Of a DNA stretch of 64,000 nucleotides, positions 60,742 to 64,000 are shown one piece after another (within the stretch, counting starts at the first letter, position 1; each line of letters begins with the position of its first letter). Position numbers and translations under genes: made by a program. The notes beneath the pieces were generated by a model. It worked only from the letters and a program-made list of their open reading frames with translations. It did not search any database and had not been told where the DNA came from. The stretch spans positions 248,001 to 312,000 of the forward strand of contig WHUX01000006.1 of assembly GCA_015179025.1 (NCBI GenBank), given 5' to 3'. The DNA comes from Terfezia claveryi (Eukaryota; Ascomycota; Pezizomycetes; Pezizales; Pezizaceae).

Positions 60742-63700
60742 GCTCTCAAAGTTTACTATTTCACTAGTTTTCATATCAGTGTTTTATGATAAATATTGGG
60801 TTTGTGGGTGGGGTTGTGTCAAGAGTCTGTTTTTGTACGTATACATTGTCGTTTTATCGTTAGGGTTCTAAAACTTGGGCCCGGAGTCATGTCCTTTCGT
60901 TCGAAATACCCGCTCATGATTATCAGATCATGTCTTTCTACGTACAATAGCGCAAGGGCGCTTAGGCATTACGCCCTCTCTTTTTTTCATCAGTTTTTTT
61001 CTAAGTACCTACCTCCTACAACGTAAAGTCCATCCACCCTTTGCCACTCGTCATAACAGTGTCTAGGCATGCTGCTACACACTTTTCTTTTATAACCCTC
61101 TTCATATTTGTCGTTTATCTCTCCTATAAACCTCATAGCTGGTCATTCGCTCCAAAATTTTGTTCTGATTGGAAGGGATTTACCAAGTTGTTAGGTGTCT
61201 TGATCTTTGACTTACCAGAAAGTGTGTAAGATACATTTGGCTGCGCAGCTAAGCTCCTCCTCAGTCTCTGCACTCCCTGTTCTTATTTTGCTTTGTACCT
61301 TTAATGCGAGTCCTGTATCTGGCCGTTGTAACTTGGAATGGGAGGTGGCAAGGCGGCTTCCTTTAGTCAAATAATATCCTGAGTTAAATAACAGGCGTCC
61401 TTCTAATATTACTGCAAACGGGGCACAAGCTTCTATGAAAAATTTAAGTACTACTATTCACGAGTCATTGAGAAGATTATATCTGACATTAGGGCCCGCA
61501 ATTCGCAGGCGTTCTTGAACGATGTGTTCTAATCATGCTGCTTAGGAACATAATATTGAGCACAATGCTGAGGAATGATCTACCCCCGGCAGGTGATGTC
61601 CACGTACTGAGACAGCTGGCTTACTGCCTTGATTTCATGGTCGCGTATGACAATAATTCTGTAAGCAATACTGGCTGATGCGTTCAATTTGGAAGTCGTG
61701 AAAGAATCTGAGAGAATATTCCCTTCACTCCATTATATTGAAGTTTATTTAGACTTGCACACCACTATACTAACAACCAACGCCTTGAGTTTCTCCCACC
61801 CTTTCCCAACTGAGCGCCTAGAGAAACGTGATAAAACAGTTAAGACCTAAGCCGTCGAAGTGCAGGTCAGATTTGTGAAACTTTATGCCACTATGTTGAC
61901 TGGCATGGGCGAGTGGGTTGCGAGCTCAATATAGCGATACTGGCTCTATTGTAAGGTAGGAAGTGGACCACTAGGAATACTCGGATATTAAGTGGTGCCA
62001 CAGTCCTGAAACATCAGTCCCACATATATCAATTGATTGCTATATATAATGTCCATGCTGCAGCAGGTTGTAGTACGTGCATACGTACTGTGCACACCAC
62101 ATAGTCTGGTTTATACTAAAGAAGTGCCGAGGATACCAAAATGGGACTAGCTCAGCTACCCAAAAAGGTAGTCTGCTTGGTGACTTCCCAACAAGGCAAC
62201 CACCATGAAAGTAGTACGTCATATTTCTGACATGCACGTGATTTGTATTGAACATATATCAACTCCAAACAGCTTAGCCGCTCATGCCATAAGTTTCTTG
62301 TGTGATACTGTGTGAAAGTGATAATGCGAGTGACGTATTGTGAGATGGGGGATAACGAATGCAGGCAAAGGTCCAAAAAGAGGCGGTAACAGCAAGCTGG
62401 AAGAGGTAGAAGCCGAAGCTGGGGTGGAGGTGCCTGCGTGACCGGTTAGCCGATTAGGCGTCTCTCCTCCTCCTTCCTTTAGCACCTTATGAGACGACAG
62501 TTGAAGTACCAACAACCAATGGTATTGCAAATTTAGCTAAAGCTGCTCAAGTCTGGAATGCGTAATGGTGGAGGATCAGCCGCTTATATTACCAAGCTCA
62601 GATTCACTGAATTTTTCTCTCAGCTCGGGGGGTCGGATAAATGTTTTACAGTCATCGCCTGAGCTGTTAAACATATCTATAGCTGTTAGGGCCATAAACC
62701 TAGCATTCAAGATCTCACCTTTGGTTTAGTTTGTTCCACCGAGGATCATGCCAGTAAAAAAAAAAAATATTCGCAAGCGGGCGGGTGCGGCCTTGTGAAC
62801 AAGATCCACAAATATACCGCTCTGAAAATGTCGCGAATATACAATATTGACCGATAGTCTACCTCTTATATTTTATCAGCAAAGCCAGTTTCTCCCTCCA
62901 ACCTAGAGCTTTCTTACGCCCCCTTTCTATATGGTGTATATATCTATATGGATATGTATATATATATACACCATTTAGAGAGGGGGATGTAGAAAGATTC
63001 CTGATAACTCCTCCTTATTTATACTATTATACTCCATCCTCATGGCAGAGCGTAACTCCTTTACCATTATATAGTCACATATATTTCTTGTAAGATATGT
63101 ATATGTTCTGGGCCGCTCGTTGGCGGCATACCCTCTGTGCCGGTCGCGGACAATAAATATAATTCTTCAATTTTTGGTAAATGTGAATCGAACGAAAAAT
63201 TCTGCTACACTCAAAAAACACCCTATGGAGTCATTTTTGACCACCCCATCCACATCACATACCCTTCCTGTTGATTAGTGGGAGAAGGCAGACATTGAAC
63301 AAGGGGAGAATTCCGGAAAAATTACCTCAAGCCCTTCCATGATGAAGAATATGTTTGTGTAGTTAACAACTCATCACCTTTATCTCTGATAATGAATGGA
63401 GTAGAGGATGATACTGAGTTTATTGCTACCGTAGAAATCTGCAACGTTTCTTATGCAATAGGTATTTGAAAATTAATTTCTTATCTACGGAGGTTCTTAT
63501 CTATTGGGGGTTTTTATAGACGGGGCCTTATGGTTCAGGCTATATAGGCCATCTTGTGCTGAATATCGATGCACTATGTGGAATTCAGTGAAGTTTGGAG
63601 TAATCATAATTATAATATTTTCTGTCTACATCTTTTTGCATGATTTCTTTTTACCCTAGAAAAATCCACAGCTATTTCTTACTTATAGAATCCAAGTAAG

Positions 63701-64000
63701 TACTTTCTTAATCGCAGGTACTTATTTATACGGAGATTGCTTAGGTACTTCAATTCCTTGATTTTAAACCAAAACGAAGCAGATTCTACCTAGAATGATA
63801 CAACGGGTAGTTGCTGTTTTACAGAGTTATGGGAGATCAAATGGTATGATGCTACAATATATATCATATTTTTGTAGTTGTGATATGGCCAAACTTGATA
63901 ATAAAGGGCTATGTGCAAAGCTATTACAAAATCACAGCCTGAATCCTATCAATTGTGTTAAGTATGGCGTATTTGATAACCTTTACCTAATTAAAGACTA
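60742..64000. other. AT-rich right end; no gene seen
   Basis: 3.3 kb without a protein-like ORF. T-rich sequence to about 61150 may be 3' UTR. A TAGTCTGGTT site lies at 62102-62111 and a 25-bp-arm inverted repeat at 62919-62986. The last 900 nt are strongly AT-rich with short ORFs only. Confidence 0.5.
62919..62986. repeat. short inverted repeat, 25-bp arms
   Basis: Left arm 62919-62943 (ccccctttctatatggtg and tatatat) and right arm 62962-62986 pair at 23 of 25 positions around an 18-nt AT loop. It could be a miniature element, a cruciform-prone site or an RNA hairpin. It does not resemble the two recurrent spacer motifs. Confidence 0.65.

Noticed and set aside
1..64000. CRISPR arrays, rRNA genes, secondary-metabolite or defence clusters
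   Set aside because: Looked for and not seen; the gene set is scattered eukaryotic housekeeping and regulation.

Overview
The window is nuclear DNA of a filamentous ascomycete (Pezizomycotina). Most genes are split by 49-90 nt GT-AG introns with CTRAC-type branch sites, and the proteins are of fungal type: Ten1 of the CST complex, mitoribosomal mL58, an Atf1-type bZIP factor with the PNPFEQSF block, and a C2H2 plus fungal-specific transcription-factor-domain regulator. Gene density is low (13 intact genes in 64 kb) and the spacers are long. That would fit a repeat-bearing lineage, but I cannot name the order or genus.

Left part (1-18.4 kb): TEN1 (+), a 2OG-Fe(II) oxygenase (-), the ESCRT-III subunit SNF7/VPS32 (+), mL58 (+), a CDK10-like kinase (-), a frame-broken WKF-domain gene (-), the 20S proteasome alpha-1 subunit SCL1/PSMA6 (+), a ~450-bp inverted duplication at 13.4-13.9 kb, and a 720-aa putative regulator (-). 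Middle part: 18.2-30.2 kb has no gene I can support. It is followed by a small calcofluor-white-hypersensitive-like membrane protein (-), a dysferlin-domain protein of the Mug65/Spo73 type (+), a 4.4-kb spacer and the bZIP factor Atf1 (+). Right part: a non-LTR retroelement relic, a MOV10/SDE3-like RNA helicase (-), the gamma-tubulin complex subunit GCP3/Spc98 (+), a 5.2-kb spacer with one orphan ORF, and an 883-aa C2H2/fungal_trans factor (+). The final 3.3 kb is AT-rich.

The genes are mainly unrelated housekeeping and regulatory functions. I see no biosynthetic cluster, defence island, CRISPR array or intact transposon. The most unusual content is in the spacers. Two short motifs recur far above chance: TTCAGGGTAA (10 exact copies on both strands plus variants) and TAGTCTGGTT (6 exact copies plus variants). 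Some occur as facing inverted pairs, as expected for the ends of small non-autonomous DNA elements. There is also a two-copy ~220-bp dispersed repeat, a near-perfect inverted duplication that could fold into a long RNA hairpin, and a 25-bp-arm hairpin near the right end.

All exon boundaries were inferred by eye from reading frame, splice consensus and family conservation. No searches were run.
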